From contig QFOD01000019.1 of the NCBI GenBank assembly GCA_003241055.1, positions 1 through 64,000 of the forward strand: DNA of 64,000 nucleotides. Direction: 5' to 3'. This document shows, one piece after another, positions 1 through 9,813 of the stretch (its first letter is position 1; each line of letters begins with the position of its first letter). Position numbers and translations under genes: made by a program. Under the pieces are notes generated by a model. That model saw only the letters and a list, made by a program, of their open reading frames with translations. It made no database searches and was not told where the DNA came from. The DNA is from Roseateles depolymerans. GTDB taxonomy: Bacteria; Pseudomonadota; Gammaproteobacteria; Burkholderiales; Burkholderiaceae_C.

Positions 1-4
1 GAAT

Positions 5-93
5 CGGTCACGATCAACCAGAACGGCCGGTCACGATCGACCAGAACCGTCGGTCACGTTGGGCCAGAACGAGCGGTCACGTTGGTCCGGAAT
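5..93. repeat. Four tandem 20-bp repeats, IS21-family-type terminal repeats
   Basis: Four copies of a 20-bp unit of the form CGGTCACGWTNRNCCAGAAC start at 5, 28, 51 and 74, a strict 23-bp period. The last copy diverges to end in GGTCCGGAAT. Arrays like this, with the same core, occur at the ends of IS21-family elements, where they act as transposase (IstA) binding sites. No istA or istB gene is inside the window, so either the element extends left of base 1 or only its end remains. Confidence 0.6.
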
Positions 94-157
94 ACCCACC
101 GAGGGACGCGAGATCGAACTCGCGCATGGTCCTGTACACCATAGGAAGGGAGAGAGA

Positions 158-3148
158 ATGTCACTGGACGACGGCAGCAAGCGCGAGTATTCGGCAGAAG
201 AACTGGCAGTCCTCGGCGGTGTGATCGACTACGCCGATCGAATGCTCTACGAAGATCAGCACCTCGATGTTCTCGGCGGCATGGCCGACTCGCGCGGTTA
301 CGTGAGGTCGACGCAGGCGCCGCTGTACCGCCTGCTGCGGAAAAGCGCCTACGCCAAGACGGTGATCATCGAGACGGAGTTGCAAGGGCGGGTGATGCTT
401 CGCCTGAGCCCGACCGAAGTGACCTATCCCAACTTCTCGTCGGGTTACTGCACACCTCACTCGCCGCAGGGACGTCTGGCCAGCTTCGTGCAGCCAGGCT
501 ACTCGAACCGCAGCAAGGCTTGGGGCGACTACGAAGTCGTCGAGGTCCGTTCGTTTGATCGCTTCGGCGGGCCCGACTTCGAGCCGAACGTTCGCAACTT
601 CCTGCGAATGAGCGTCGTTGGCGAAGCGGGCGCAGGGGAGGTCGCCGACCTCCAGGGATTCCTGCGCGGGCCTCGACGTGCCGGGATCGTCGGGCGCCCA
701 GGGACCGGTGCGGCGACGCCAGAGCCCGAGACCAGGGACATCGAGCCACAGCCGTTGGCGCCGGTCGCGCCGCGTCCGCCGGAGGTGCATGTCGTCGAGT
801 TCGAGGTCGACGAAGAACCGCAGGGCCAACCCGCAGAAGTCCTGGACGAGTCGGAAGAGGAGTGGGATCGGGACGGCCCGCCGGTGAAGGCCGATGACTA
901 CTATGGGTTGAGCGAGCGGTTCTTCACGCACCAGACTGAAGAGCAGAACCAGGTCATTTCGCGAACACCGCTCGGGCCGATGTTCGTGGAGGGTGTTGCG
1001 GGCTCAGGCAAGACCTCGGCCGCGCTCGGCCGCACGAAGATGCTCACGACCTTCAACGCCGCGAGCGTCGTCGACGAGAAGACATTCCGCGACCTGCTGG
1101 GGCCGGGACAGGACTACTGGACGGCGGATTTCGCTGGCCAATTCTCGCAAGAGGCTTGCGTGGGATTCGTCCGCACCGGTGAACTCATTCAGTACCTTCA
1201 GGAGACTTGCCGGCGCATCGACTTGCCGGACCTGCCCGTGCAAGAGTTCAAGGAGCTGCAGGTTCGCTTGCGGGACCATCGCAGGCTGACACGCAGCCTC
1301 GTGCCCGGGCGACGTTGGGCTGGTCTGACTGACGAGGTGGAGCGGAATGAAGCCACGACCATGGCTTGGCTCCGGGCGGCCGACCAGGCGATTGCTCGCC
1401 GTCTCGCGGATCACGTGTTCGAGGCATTCCCGACGGTAGCGGACATCGCGGAGGCTTTTGAGCCATCCGAGCGGCCAAAGGTCGCGCGGGTCATGGGGCC
1501 TGCGTTGACCTTGCTTAAGGAGTTGTTGAGCGAGGTTTCGATCGAGCTGCGAGATCCGCCGCGGGACGGTGCGTTTGCGCTCGATCGGCTGGCGCTACGC
1601 CTGACCAACATCCTGGCCGAGGTTCGTCGCCGTGTGACCGGGCCGCGCTTGATCTGGACGCAGGTCGGCGATGCGTTTTTCTATGCTGCTGACGAGAACA
1701 GTCTCGCGCGGCAACTCGTCGAAGCCAGGGCACCGCTCTACCTCCGCAGCGGCCAGCGCCTGGTCTATGTGGATGACAGCGGCCCGCTCGACGGTTCTCT
1801 GCAACTTCTGTCGCCCAATGGCGACGCCGTGGAATGGAGTGCGGACGCCAAGGCTTCCCTGGAAGCGGGCCAGCTGCTGGTCCGTGACGCATCAGGTCAG
1901 AACTTCAGGGCACAGGTTTCCGACGTCAACCACCTCTTCCTGCGTCTCCTTCCCGAAGCGACCGAGCGCATCTACGCGACCGTCGGAGGCAAGCTGCGGC
2001 CTTTGTCGCGCGAGCATGGCCTTGGCCGGGCCAGGCTGCTGCTGGTCGCGACCACGCCCGCCGCTGTCGAGGACGACGAGCCGGACGAGGAAACCGAGTC
2101 TCCCGTCGAGCCCGGACAGCCGCGCTACTCGACGCCAGATGCAGCGTTCGCGAGAGTCACCAGGCGTCGGTTGCTGGCGCCGCTGACGGCGCTGCCGGAC
2201 CTCTACCTGGACGCCTTGAAGTCCGAATCGAAGCACTTCCCACAGGCGAGCCTGGCGGACGAGATCCTGTCCCAGTTGCAGCAGTTCAAGCTCGCCGAGA
2301 GAGACATCGACCTGTTGCTGTGCATTGCCCATCTGGTCGGCCGCGGACTCAGGCAAGGGGGAGCGCCGAGCCTGCGCGAGCCGACGTTCTATCAGGCGGT
2401 GTTCATCGACGAGGTGCAGGACTTCACCGAGCAGCAGGTCTACCTGATGGTGGAGCAATCGAACCCTCGCTACCGCGCGATCACCGTGGTCGGGGACTTC
2501 GCCCAGAAGCTGCATCACGGCACCAGCATCGAACTCAGAGCCTGTTTCCCGGGGCAATCTCTGCCCACCGTGAAACTGACCGAGAACCTGCGGCAAGGAA
2601 ACGCCCCGGGGCTTGCCCTGTTCAGCGCGCTCTTCCGAGCGCAGTTCTTCGGTGACCCTGCGCCCTCGAGTGAACTCACCGAAAGGGCGTTCGCGGCAGG
2701 TGCGGGGGTGGCCCGTCCACGCGTTCAGGTCTGCCCCGAGATTTCCGACCTCGACAGCGCCGTCGTTGCCGCACTGCGCGCCACGCAGCGAGGCCAGACG
2801 GTGGCCGTCTTGTTCCCAAGTGCTCGACGAGCAGCCGAGTCATTTGCGCGAATGGAACCGCAGTTGCGCGCGCAGCTGATCGATGCCGAGCTGTCCGAAA
2901 CAGTGAATCTCGCTCGACGCCATGTTCGTCACTTCGCCGATGTGACCAACGCGAAGGGCTTGGAGTTCGACGTCGTGATCCTTGCCGGCGTCGACGAGTT
3001 CGACCTCGATCAGCCGCCGCAGATCAACCGCCTCTATGTCGGAGTCACGCGTGCCCGGCGCTCGCTCACCTTGCTTTCGCGCCGTGCGGAGCTCGCGCCG
3101 AAGTTGGCTGGGCTCTTCAGTTCGTTCGACGCTCTGGTCGCCCACTGA
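158..3148 (+). CDS. SF1 (UvrD/Rep-like) helicase with long N-terminal extension
   Basis: A 996-residue ATPase predicted to unwind or translocate on nucleic acid. The ATG at 158 is chosen because GGAAGGGAG lies just upstream; the reading frame is open to 59. Walker A (GVAGSGKTS) is near residue 282, motif II (FIDEVQDF) near 748, the GDFAQKL motif near 782, NAKGLEFDVV near 931 and motif VI (YVGVTRARR) near 959. The 280 residues before Walker A match no domain I recognise, and the 460 residues between motifs I and II are far longer than in UvrD, as in HelD-like or defence-associated SF1 proteins. It stands alone between the IS21-type end and a convergent kinase gene. Its role is unknown. Confidence 0.85.
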   Translation: MSLDDGSKREYSAEELAVLGGVIDYADRMLYEDQHLDVLGGMADSRGYVRSTQAPLYRLLRKSAYAKTVIIETELQGRVMLRLSPTEVTYPNFSSGYCTPHSPQGRLASFVQPGYSNRSKAWGDYEVVEVRSFDRFGGPDFEPNVRNFLRMSVVGEAGAGEVADLQGFLRGPRRAGIVGRPGTGAATPEPETRDIEPQPLAPVAPRPPEVHVVEFEVDEEPQGQPAEVLDESEEEWDRDGPPVKADDYYGLSERFFTHQTEEQNQVISRTPLGPMFVEGVAGSGKTSAALGRTKMLTTFNAASVVDEKTFRDLLGPGQDYWTADFAGQFSQEACVGFVRTGELIQYLQETCRRIDLPDLPVQEFKELQVRLRDHRRLTRSLVPGRRWAGLTDEVERNEATTMAWLRAADQAIARRLADHVFEAFPTVADIAEAFEPSERPKVARVMGPALTLLKELLSEVSIELRDPPRDGAFALDRLALRLTNILAEVRRRVTGPRLIWTQVGDAFFYAADENSLARQLVEARAPLYLRSGQRLVYVDDSGPLDGSLQLLSPNGDAVEWSADAKASLEAGQLLVRDASGQNFRAQVSDVNHLFLRLLPEATERIYATVGGKLRPLSREHGLGRARLLLVATTPAAVEDDEPDEETESPVEPGQPRYSTPDAAFARVTRRRLLAPLTALPDLYLDALKSESKHFPQASLADEILSQLQQFKLAERDIDLLLCIAHLVGRGLRQGGAPSLREPTFYQAVFIDEVQDFTEQQVYLMVEQSNPRYRAITVVGDFAQKLHHGTSIELRACFPGQSLPTVKLTENLRQGNAPGLALFSALFRAQFFGDPAPSSELTERAFAAGAGVARPRVQVCPEISDLDSAVVAALRATQRGQTVAVLFPSARRAAESFARMEPQLRAQLIDAELSETVNLARRHVRHFADVTNAKGLEFDVVILAGVDEFDLDQPPQINRLYVGVTRARRSLTLLSRRAELAPKLAGLFSSFDALVAH

Positions 3149-3238
3149 GGGGTCTGCCGGACGACTGGACTTCCGGCATCAACGCAGGATCGCGACTCCG
3201 CCCCCCGCGCGACTGCGTGGCGGCCGAGCGCGGTGCGG

Positions 3239-4291
3239 TCAGCTCGGCACATCCGGGCGAGGCGGGCCGTCCAGAGGCGTGCGGACGAAGAACAGCGTAC
3301 CGTCCTCATCGCATTGGAGGCCCACCTCCCAGCCTGCCGACGTGGCCAACAGCTTGACGACGGCTAGGCCCAGCCCGCTGCCTTTGGGCCGGTTGTGCCG
3401 GACGGAGCCTCGGACGAAGGGCTCCCACATCGCTTGTTGCTCGGCGGCGGGGATGCCTGGACCGTGGTCGGACACGCTGATCTCGATCGCATCGGCCAAG
3501 TTCATCCTGCCGAAGCCGTGCTTGAGGATTCGGGCGCGGAGTTCAATCCGGCCCGGGCCGGAGTACTTCACGGCATTGGACAGGTAGTTGTTCAACACCT
3601 GGTGCAGTCGGATCTCGTCGCCGTGGACCTGGATCTTGGCGACCTCGGCTGCTTCGACGACGATGGTCTGCGAATTGGCTGCGGCGGCGTCGGCATGCTC
3701 GTCGACCACTCGCTGCAGCAGTTCGCCAACGCTGAAGGGTTCTCGTCGAAGCTCGACCAGGCCGTTCGCCAGCCTCGTGTACTGGGCGATGTTGTCCAGG
3801 CGACCCTTGATCTGCACGATGCACTGTTCGAGCCCGTTGACCAGCTGCGACGTGATCGGGTCCTGCGGCTTCAGCGCCAGCAGTTCGACGTTGGCGAGCA
3901 TGGTCTGCAGCGGCGTGCGCAATTCGTGGGACACCATGCCGAGCAGCGCGGTCCGAGCCTGCGCGCTGCGCTGCGCCTCGGCGCGTGCCTCGGCCTGCAG
4001 TCGGGTAGCCTCGAGGCGAGCCGCTTCGGCCGCGGCTCGAAGGCGCAGGCTGACCGCCAATGAGATAGCCAACACGATCCCGGAAGCAAGCAGGGCCCCC
4101 CAAGCGCTGGTCCGGACCGCGTGCTCGTTCAACGCAAACCACAAGCCGATGATGGCCAGCAACGCGGCCAGCGCCGAAATGCCGAGCAGCACGGCGCGGC
4201 TCGACCACAGGTCGAGCATGGCCGGGTCGGAACCGCGCGCCGGTAAGGCGGAGGCCGGTGGAGGGTTTGCTGGAACGCCTGGGTCTGCCAT
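3239..4291 (-). CDS. Membrane sensor histidine kinase (HisKA/HATPase_c)
   Basis: A 350-residue kinase that should autophosphorylate on His and pass the phosphate to a receiver protein. Two hydrophobic segments (about residues 30-52 and 60-80) have almost no loop between them, so there is no sizeable periplasmic sensor domain and the signal may be sensed in or through the membrane. A short coiled segment rich in Ala, Arg and Glu leads into the H box (MVSHELRTPLQTML). The N box (NNYLSNAVKYS) and G boxes (DHGPGIP, GSGLGLAVVK) are intact. It lies 49 bases downstream of a receiver gene on the same strand, which is its likely partner. Confidence 0.9.
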   Translation of the reverse strand: MADPGVPANPPPASALPARGSDPAMLDLWSSRAVLLGISALAALLAIIGLWFALNEHAVRTSAWGALLASGIVLAISLAVSLRLRAAAEAARLEATRLQAEARAEAQRSAQARTALLGMVSHELRTPLQTMLANVELLALKPQDPITSQLVNGLEQCIVQIKGRLDNIAQYTRLANGLVELRREPFSVGELLQRVVDEHADAAAANSQTIVVEAAEVAKIQVHGDEIRLHQVLNNYLSNAVKYSGPGRIELRARILKHGFGRMNLADAIEISVSDHGPGIPAAEQQAMWEPFVRGSVRHNRPKGSGLGLAVVKLLATSAGWEVGLQCDEDGTLFFVRTPLDGPPRPDVPS

Positions 4292-4340
4292 GTGACTCGC
4301 TCGCGCCGTTCATCCTTTGGTGAAGAAGGGCGCAGGCACG

Positions 4341-4883
4341 TCAGCCCCTGCGTTCGCCTAAGGCCAATCGCAGGTCCGATGCAAGCTTTACCCCTGAGTA
4401 CGGTTTGGCGCGGTACTGGACATGGTAGCGGCCGATGATTCGGGCCAGTGCGTCGTCGGTAGGCACCCCAGCGACGGCCAGGTTCCCCGACAGGAGGAAG
4501 ATCGGGACACCGGCGGACAGCGGATGGCGCCGTAACGCTTCGATCAGCGGTGCGGCGGTCGTGTCGCCCAGATACCAGTCCAGGACGTAGGCAGAGAAGG
4601 GCGTGGCCCGAGCCGCCATCTCGAGCTCGACGGCGTCGGTGTAGGGCACCACGTCGAAGCCGCTCTGCGAAAGGATGGCCGTCATCGAGGCCACGGCAGC
4701 AGGATCGTCATCCAGTGCGGCAATTCGAGGCAGGGCGTCGGCGCGCGATTCTGTCGAGGGCGGCTGGGCAGTACTTGCCGCCGGTTGGAGGGAACCCATC
4801 GAGCGCCCACACACCGACGCGATCGGTGCAGATCGCGGGACGGCCGTTAAAAACGGCCCGTCGTGACGACTGGCCATCACCAT
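4341..4883 (-). CDS. Response regulator receiver-domain protein
   Basis: A 180-residue protein with one receiver domain after a roughly 50-residue Ser/Pro-rich leader. The acidic pocket (ALDDDP), the phospho-accepting Asp (YVLDWYLGD), the Ser switch (LLSGN) and the conserved Lys (RAKPYSG) are all present. There is no DNA-binding output domain, so it probably works by protein contact or phosphotransfer. It precedes the HisKA kinase at 3239-4291 in what looks like a two-gene operon. The long leader suggests that a start inside it is possible. Confidence 0.85.
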   Translation of the reverse strand: MVMASRHDGPFLTAVPRSAPIASVCGRSMGSLQPAASTAQPPSTESRADALPRIAALDDDPAAVASMTAILSQSGFDVVPYTDAVELEMAARATPFSAYVLDWYLGDTTAAPLIEALRRHPLSAGVPIFLLSGNLAVAGVPTDDALARIIGRYHVQYRAKPYSGVKLASDLRLALGERRG

Positions 4884-5107
4884 GAGCTCCTCCTCCTATC
4901 AGGCGGGAAAACTCTGCGCGCCAAGCCGCCCAATCGGAGCCCGTCGCCGCGGCGCTGGCACCATGCAAAAGTGCGGAGCCTGCGCGCAACCATCATGGTA
5001 GCGAACTAGGTTACACGCTGCCACCCTGGAAAGTAACATTGCGGCACCTGAAAGTGTCTCAGACAGTTACAAGGTCGTGCGCTATAACGCCCTATGTTGC
5101 GGTAATC

Positions 5108-5788
5108 ATGTCCACCGGCCCTCGTCGAGTTTCGCGGCGCATGAAAGCACCCGGCTGCATCAGGATCCTCATTGCCGATGACCATCCATTGATCATCGAG
5201 GGCCTTGCTTTGTCGTTGCACAAGCGTGGCATCGAGGTCGTGGGGAACGCGGCCAGCACCGACGAAGTGGCCCGACAGTACAGGCAGTGCAGGCCCGACG
5301 TGGTGGTCATGGACGTCGGCTTTGGCGCAGGACCGACAGGCCTGGACGCCGCGCGGCAACTCATCAGCGCCGACAGCGAAGCGCGCATCGTCTTCTACAC
5401 GCAGTACGACCAGGACGAGATCGTGCGCGAAGCCTATCAATTGGGCGGCCGGGGCTTCGTGCCCAAGGTCCAGCCGGCCGATGTGCTGGCCGAGGTGATC
5501 GCGGAAGTGGCCCAGGGCAAGATCCACTTCCTGCCCGATATCGCGCAGCGCATGGCACTGCTGGGTGTGCGAGGCGACGACTCGCCGCGGGCCAAGCTGG
5601 ACCAGCGAGAGCTCGATGTCTTCAAGCGCCTGGCGCAGGGACAGACCACGGAAGAGATCGCAGGGGCGCTCAACCTTTCGCGCAAGACCATCTCCCTGGT
5701 GGTTCAGGCCGTGAAGGACAAGTTGTGCGTGCAGCGATCAGCGGAGATCACCCGGCTGGCGATTCGCCACCACCTCATCGAAACCTAG
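5108..5788 (+). CDS. NarL/FixJ-family response regulator
   Basis: About 226 residues. The receiver domain carries LIADDHPLI, the phospho-accepting Asp in VVMDVGFG, the switch Thr in FYTQYD and the Lys in FVPKV. A C-terminal LuxR-type helix-turn-helix follows (QTTEEIAGALNLSRKTISLV). The ATG at 5108 is chosen because upstream residues do not look coding; an ATG at 5141 is also possible. It begins a rightward cluster that ends with a HisKA_3 kinase at 9779, the kinase type that normally pairs with NarL regulators, so the two are the likely pair despite the 4-kb separation. Confidence 0.88.
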   Translation: MSTGPRRVSRRMKAPGCIRILIADDHPLIIEGLALSLHKRGIEVVGNAASTDEVARQYRQCRPDVVVMDVGFGAGPTGLDAARQLISADSEARIVFYTQYDQDEIVREAYQLGGRGFVPKVQPADVLAEVIAEVAQGKIHFLPDIAQRMALLGVRGDDSPRAKLDQRELDVFKRLAQGQTTEEIAGALNLSRKTISLVVQAVKDKLCVQRSAEITRLAIRHHLIET

Positions 5789-5816
5789 CCTCCATTGCAC
5801 CGGGGAGGGGTGCGCG

Positions 5817-6695
5817 ATGCCAGTTCCATTCGTTCTGCTCGTCTGCGCCATCGCCGCCGTGTGGCTGCCGTCGGTCAAGCTCAGGGACGGGCTCGCCGTC
5901 CCGCCGTGGCTCGTGGTCTACGCGCTCGCGCTGGGAGCAGCCCTTGTAGAGGGCTTCGTGCTGCCGGCGGGAGCGCTGGCCCTTGTGGTGCTGGTGGTCC
6001 TGTCGGAGCTCTTCCGGCGACCGTTGGGCGTGGCCGTCCATTGGCTGGTGTTCACGCTGCTGCTGTTGCTGGCGCTCGCATTGGCGCTGCATAGGGTGCC
6101 CGGCTTCAACAATCCGATCGTCATCGATGCTGTCCAGTTCTCGCCTGAGGCGCGCCCCGTCACGCAGTACCTGAACTTCGACAAAGGCTCCGTCGGTGTC
6201 GTCCTTGTCGCGCTGCTCGCGCCTCGCCTGCGCCGTGGCGATGGGGCGGGGCGTGTGCTCTTACGAGCCTGGGCTTATGCGATGGCGACTGCCATCGTTG
6301 TGCTCGGGGTGGCAGTCGCCATTGGGCTGGTGCGGGTCGATCCCAAATGGCCGGTGCAGGCGCCGCTGTTCCTGCTCGTCAACCTGTTCCTGACCTGCGT
6401 CGCCGAGGAAGGATTCTTTCGCACGCTTATCCAGGAACCAATTGGCGGCCCCGGGGACAACGCCAAGCATCGCTGGCGTGGCCGTGCTGTGCTGGGCATC
6501 GCGGTGTCGGCAGCCCTCTTTGCCCTGGCGCACGCGGGCGCTGGTGCGTCGATGGTGGTCATGGCGGCACTGGCCGGCCTTGCCAACGCCGTGGCCTATG
6601 CCTGGCATCGCCGCATCGAGGTGCCCATCCTTATCCACTTCGGCGTCAATGCCATGCACTTCCTGCTCTTCACCTATCCGGCCCTGCGGCACTAG
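5817..6695 (+). CDS. CPBP-family intramembrane metalloprotease (Abi/Rce1-like)
   Basis: A 292-residue polytopic membrane protein with about eight hydrophobic segments. Active-site features of the CPBP/Rce1 family are visible: the EExxxR motif (AEEGFFRT, about residues 195-202), a His in ALAHAG and the last His motif near the C-terminus (HFGVNAMHF). A strong GGGGAGGGG ribosome site precedes the ATG. It is followed after 4 bases by the TonB-dependent receptor, so the two are probably translated from one message. CPBP proteases cut membrane or prenylated substrates; the substrate here is unknown. Confidence 0.87.
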   Translation: MPVPFVLLVCAIAAVWLPSVKLRDGLAVPPWLVVYALALGAALVEGFVLPAGALALVVLVVLSELFRRPLGVAVHWLVFTLLLLLALALALHRVPGFNNPIVIDAVQFSPEARPVTQYLNFDKGSVGVVLVALLAPRLRRGDGAGRVLLRAWAYAMATAIVVLGVAVAIGLVRVDPKWPVQAPLFLLVNLFLTCVAEEGFFRTLIQEPIGGPGDNAKHRWRGRAVLGIAVSAALFALAHAGAGASMVVMAALAGLANAVAYAWHRRIEVPILIHFGVNAMHFLLFTYPALRH

Positions 6696-6699
6696 CGCC

Positions 6700-8826
6700 A
6701 TGCGACCCCAACGCGCCATCCTCGTGCTCGGATTCGGGTTTTCGGTTGCGACCGGAGGATGGGCGGCACCGGATGACACGCCTGCCGACGTCGAGCCGTA
6801 TCCGGTCGTGCTCACACCCACGCGGCTACGGCAGTCGCTTCAGGACGTGCCCGCCGCGGTGACCATCATCACCGCGGAGATGCTCAAGAGGTTCGGCATC
6901 CGCTCGGTGCCGGAGGCACTTCGGCTGGTGCCGGGGATGGAGCTGACGCGCGCCAGCGGTCCGGACTACCGGGTCAACTACCACGGTACCAACGTGCTCG
7001 TGCCGCGCCGCATGAACGTCCTCATCGATGGCGTGTCGGTGTATCAGCCGCTGTTCGCACGGGTGGACTGGACCAGCCTGCCGATCGTGATCGACGATAT
7101 CGACCGCATCGAGGTCACCCGAGGGTCGAACTCGGCCGCCTACGGTCCCAATTCGCTGCTGGCGATCATCAACATCATCAGCCGCCATCCCCGCGATGTG
7201 GAGCGGGCCTATGCCTCGGTGGAACGAGGCTCCAACGGCATTGCGGCGGCCACCTTCCGACTCGGGGCCGCAGTCGGCGATGCCGACCTGAGGCTCACGG
7301 TGAGTCGTGAACTCGATGGCGGCTATGACATGCAACAGCGCGCCGGCGCCGACCACGACAGCCAGCGTCTCACGCGACTGAACCTGCGCGCAGTCATCCC
7401 CTTCGGGGCAACGACATCACTGGACCTGAATCTGGGGCATGTGGCGGGTGTGCGGGAGGTGCCGGGCGTCGACTCGGGAGGCGTGACTTATCCCGATGCT
7501 CACCCGGAGGACAGCTACGCCGCGCTCACGTTGACGCACAGCCTGAGCCCCACGCATCAGCTTCAGGTGCGTGGCTCCCTCTGGGTCGACAGCATCCGGC
7601 AGGACTGGCGCACTTGCTATCCCGCCGCATTCTTCCTGCCCGAGTTGTATGCGATGTACCGCGCCAACCCCGGCTACGCCAACGCGATCCTGGCGGGCCG
7701 GAGCCCGACGGGAGGCAGCGCGCAGGACGACACACTGGCCGCAGCGGCGATAGCCGCTGTGCGTGCACTGGGGGCAGCGGCAAGGACGTCCACCTGCGGC
7801 ATGGCGGAGCAGGGCCTGCTGCAGCGGCGTGCGGACCTTGAATTCCAGGACACGCAGGTTGTCTCGGATCAACTGCGATTCGTTGCTGGCTTTGGTGTGC
7901 GCCAGCAAAGTGGATCGAGCGCGACCTATCTCGGAGAGGCCGTCAGGAATACCGTGTGGCGTGCCTTTGGCAGTCTCGAATACCGCCCTGTTGCCGACCT
8001 TGCCATCAACGCTGGCGCCTACGCGGAGCGCGACGAACTGAGCGGCGCCACGGTGTCGCCGCGGCTCGCAGCCAACTACAGGCTGTCCGAACTTCAGACC
8101 GTCCGCCTGATCTGGACGCGCGGCACGCGCACGCCCGACGTCCAGGAGCAGCGCGCGGACTGGAGCTACACGCTGACGGGGGCCGAGCCGACTCTGAACG
8201 GCGCATCGACGGTCCGGCTCTACCAAAGCGCGCGTTCGCCGGGCGGCCTCAGCAGCGAGCGGATTCGCTCCGTTGAACTGGGCTATCTCCTCAACGTGCC
8301 GGCCTATGGCCTGCTGCTCGATGTGAAGGCCTTCGACGACCAGCTGTACAGCCTGATCTCCGAGAAGCTGCAGCTCTCGAGCTTCCAGCCGACCAACAGC
8401 GGTGCCGTGCGCCTGAGTGGGCTGGAGTTGCAGGCGAGTGCGGCCATCGCCTCGAACTGGTGGGTCTTCGCCAATTACGCCTACCTGCGGAACCACGCCG
8501 CGACCAATCCGCTGGAGACCACCCAGTACTCGAAGCACAGCGGCTCGATCGGCGTGTGGACCTCACTGGGTGCTGGCTGGTCCCTTTCAGCCGCCTACTA
8601 CGGTTCCTCCGGCAATGGGCTCGGCCAGTCCGACTATGGGCGCACCGACCTGACGTTGGGCAAGTCGTTTGCCGGGCCGGGCCGAAAAGTCGACGCCACA
8701 TTGAGCGTGCGACGGATGGACAACCTGGAGCAGACGTACTTCCGAGACTTCGGGGCCACCGGAACCTTGAGGGCGGGTTACGACAGCCGGTGGCAGTTGT
8801 TTGGACAAATCAGGGTGAGCTTCTGA
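6700..8826 (+). CDS. TonB-dependent outer-membrane receptor
   Basis: A 708-residue receptor with a signal peptide at residues 1-23 cut after GGWAA. A TonB-box-like segment (PYPVVLTPTR) comes next, then a plug domain (about 45-150, with EVTRGSNSAAYGPNSLLAII) and a beta barrel ending in the typical C-terminal Phe (RVSF). The ATG at 6700 lies 4 bases after the previous stop, and the longer open frame upstream lacks a signal peptide. There is no transport ATPase or permease nearby, only a binding protein and a sensor kinase. Signalling, or supplying a ligand to the kinase, is therefore as likely as nutrient uptake. Confidence 0.92.
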   Translation: MRPQRAILVLGFGFSVATGGWAAPDDTPADVEPYPVVLTPTRLRQSLQDVPAAVTIITAEMLKRFGIRSVPEALRLVPGMELTRASGPDYRVNYHGTNVLVPRRMNVLIDGVSVYQPLFARVDWTSLPIVIDDIDRIEVTRGSNSAAYGPNSLLAIINIISRHPRDVERAYASVERGSNGIAAATFRLGAAVGDADLRLTVSRELDGGYDMQQRAGADHDSQRLTRLNLRAVIPFGATTSLDLNLGHVAGVREVPGVDSGGVTYPDAHPEDSYAALTLTHSLSPTHQLQVRGSLWVDSIRQDWRTCYPAAFFLPELYAMYRANPGYANAILAGRSPTGGSAQDDTLAAAAIAAVRALGAAARTSTCGMAEQGLLQRRADLEFQDTQVVSDQLRFVAGFGVRQQSGSSATYLGEAVRNTVWRAFGSLEYRPVADLAINAGAYAERDELSGATVSPRLAANYRLSELQTVRLIWTRGTRTPDVQEQRADWSYTLTGAEPTLNGASTVRLYQSARSPGGLSSERIRSVELGYLLNVPAYGLLLDVKAFDDQLYSLISEKLQLSSFQPTNSGAVRLSGLELQASAAIASNWWVFANYAYLRNHAATNPLETTQYSKHSGSIGVWTSLGAGWSLSAAYYGSSGNGLGQSDYGRTDLTLGKSFAGPGRKVDATLSVRRMDNLEQTYFRDFGATGTLRAGYDSRWQLFGQIRVSF

Positions 8827-8874
8827 CGAAAGCGGGCATGCAGACCTGGAACGTTGGGTGACTTCACACCAGTT

Positions 8875-9813
8875 GTGAGACGGACGGCAGCAACAAGAGA
8901 CTGTGGAACACCGGGAACCATCCGGCGTCGATCTCTCGGTTCACTCGCGCTGAGCCTGTGCCTTGCTGCGCCCATTGCGCGCGCAGCACAACCCGAGTTG
9001 CGAATCCTTGCGGCGGAAAAGCCCACCGAAGCCGCACGTGAGGCCCTCAGCGGTCTGCTGGCGAAATTCCCTGCGGCGACTGCCGACAGCGACGCGCGGC
9101 GGTTGGCTGAACGGAGTGGCGCCGCGGTCTACGTGACCCTGGGCAGCGAAGCCCTGAAGGAGATGCTGCAGGCCGGCGCCGATGGCCCGGTGTTGTCATT
9201 GCTGACCTCCAGCGAGGCTTACCGTGACATCGTGTCTCCCCAGTCGACGGAGCACCGGCGCGTTCCGGTGACGGCGCTCTTTGCAGAGGCCTCACCCGCG
9301 CAGCAGATGACGCTGGTGCGCAAGATCTTCCGCCGGCGCATCACGGTGGGCGTGCTGCTCAGCGAGTACACCGCCTCTCTCGAGGCCCAGATACGGACAG
9401 CGGCGCGTGCCGCCGACCTGGACCTGGAAGTCCATCGCGTTTCCCCCGCCGAGAACCCCATCCGGGCGCTGACACGCCTGGCGTCGGCCAACGTGCTGCT
9501 GGCCCTGCCGGACCGAGCCATCATGTCCGCGGAGAACGTCCAGGCCTTCCTGGAGGCGACTTACCGCCGTGGCATGACGGTAGTCGGGTTCTCTGCCGCT
9601 TTGGTGCGAGCAGGTGCCCTGGCCTCCGTCTACTCGACGGTTGAAGAAGTCGTTGCCCAGGCCAGTCTGCTCATTGAACAGCTTGCCAGCGGGCAGCAGC
9701 CCGTGCCGCAGTACCCCGCCTATTGGCGTGTTGCCGTCAACGAACGCGTGGCGCGTTCCCTGGACATCCCGATCGACCATGAAGTCCGAAATCTCAACAG
9801 CCCCATCCGCTGA
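8875..9813 (+). CDS. Periplasmic ABC-type substrate-binding protein
   Basis: About 312 residues from a GTG start (a TTG at 8854 in the same frame is the alternative; no clear ribosome site decides). Basic residues and a hydrophobic stretch ending in PIARAA form a signal peptide. The rest looks like an ABC_sub_bind (YtfQ/peripla_BP-like) two-lobed fold, with lobe-1 motifs such as AAVYVTLGSEAL and a second-lobe segment around YSTVEEVVAQASLL. No ABC permease or ATPase is adjacent, and the kinase gene overlaps its 3' end by 35 bases. This suggests that it presents a ligand to that kinase. Confidence 0.8.
   Translation: MRRTAATRDCGTPGTIRRRSLGSLALSLCLAAPIARAAQPELRILAAEKPTEAAREALSGLLAKFPAATADSDARRLAERSGAAVYVTLGSEALKEMLQAGADGPVLSLLTSSEAYRDIVSPQSTEHRRVPVTALFAEASPAQQMTLVRKIFRRRITVGVLLSEYTASLEAQIRTAARAADLDLEVHRVSPAENPIRALTRLASANVLLALPDRAIMSAENVQAFLEATYRRGMTVVGFSAALVRAGALASVYSTVEEVVAQASLLIEQLASGQQPVPQYPAYWRVAVNERVARSLDIPIDHEVRNLNSPIR

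Noticed and set aside
5..93. Regular repeats considered as a CRISPR array
   Set aside because: The period is 23 bp with only 3 variable bases between units, so there are no spacers. The core matches IS21-type end repeats.
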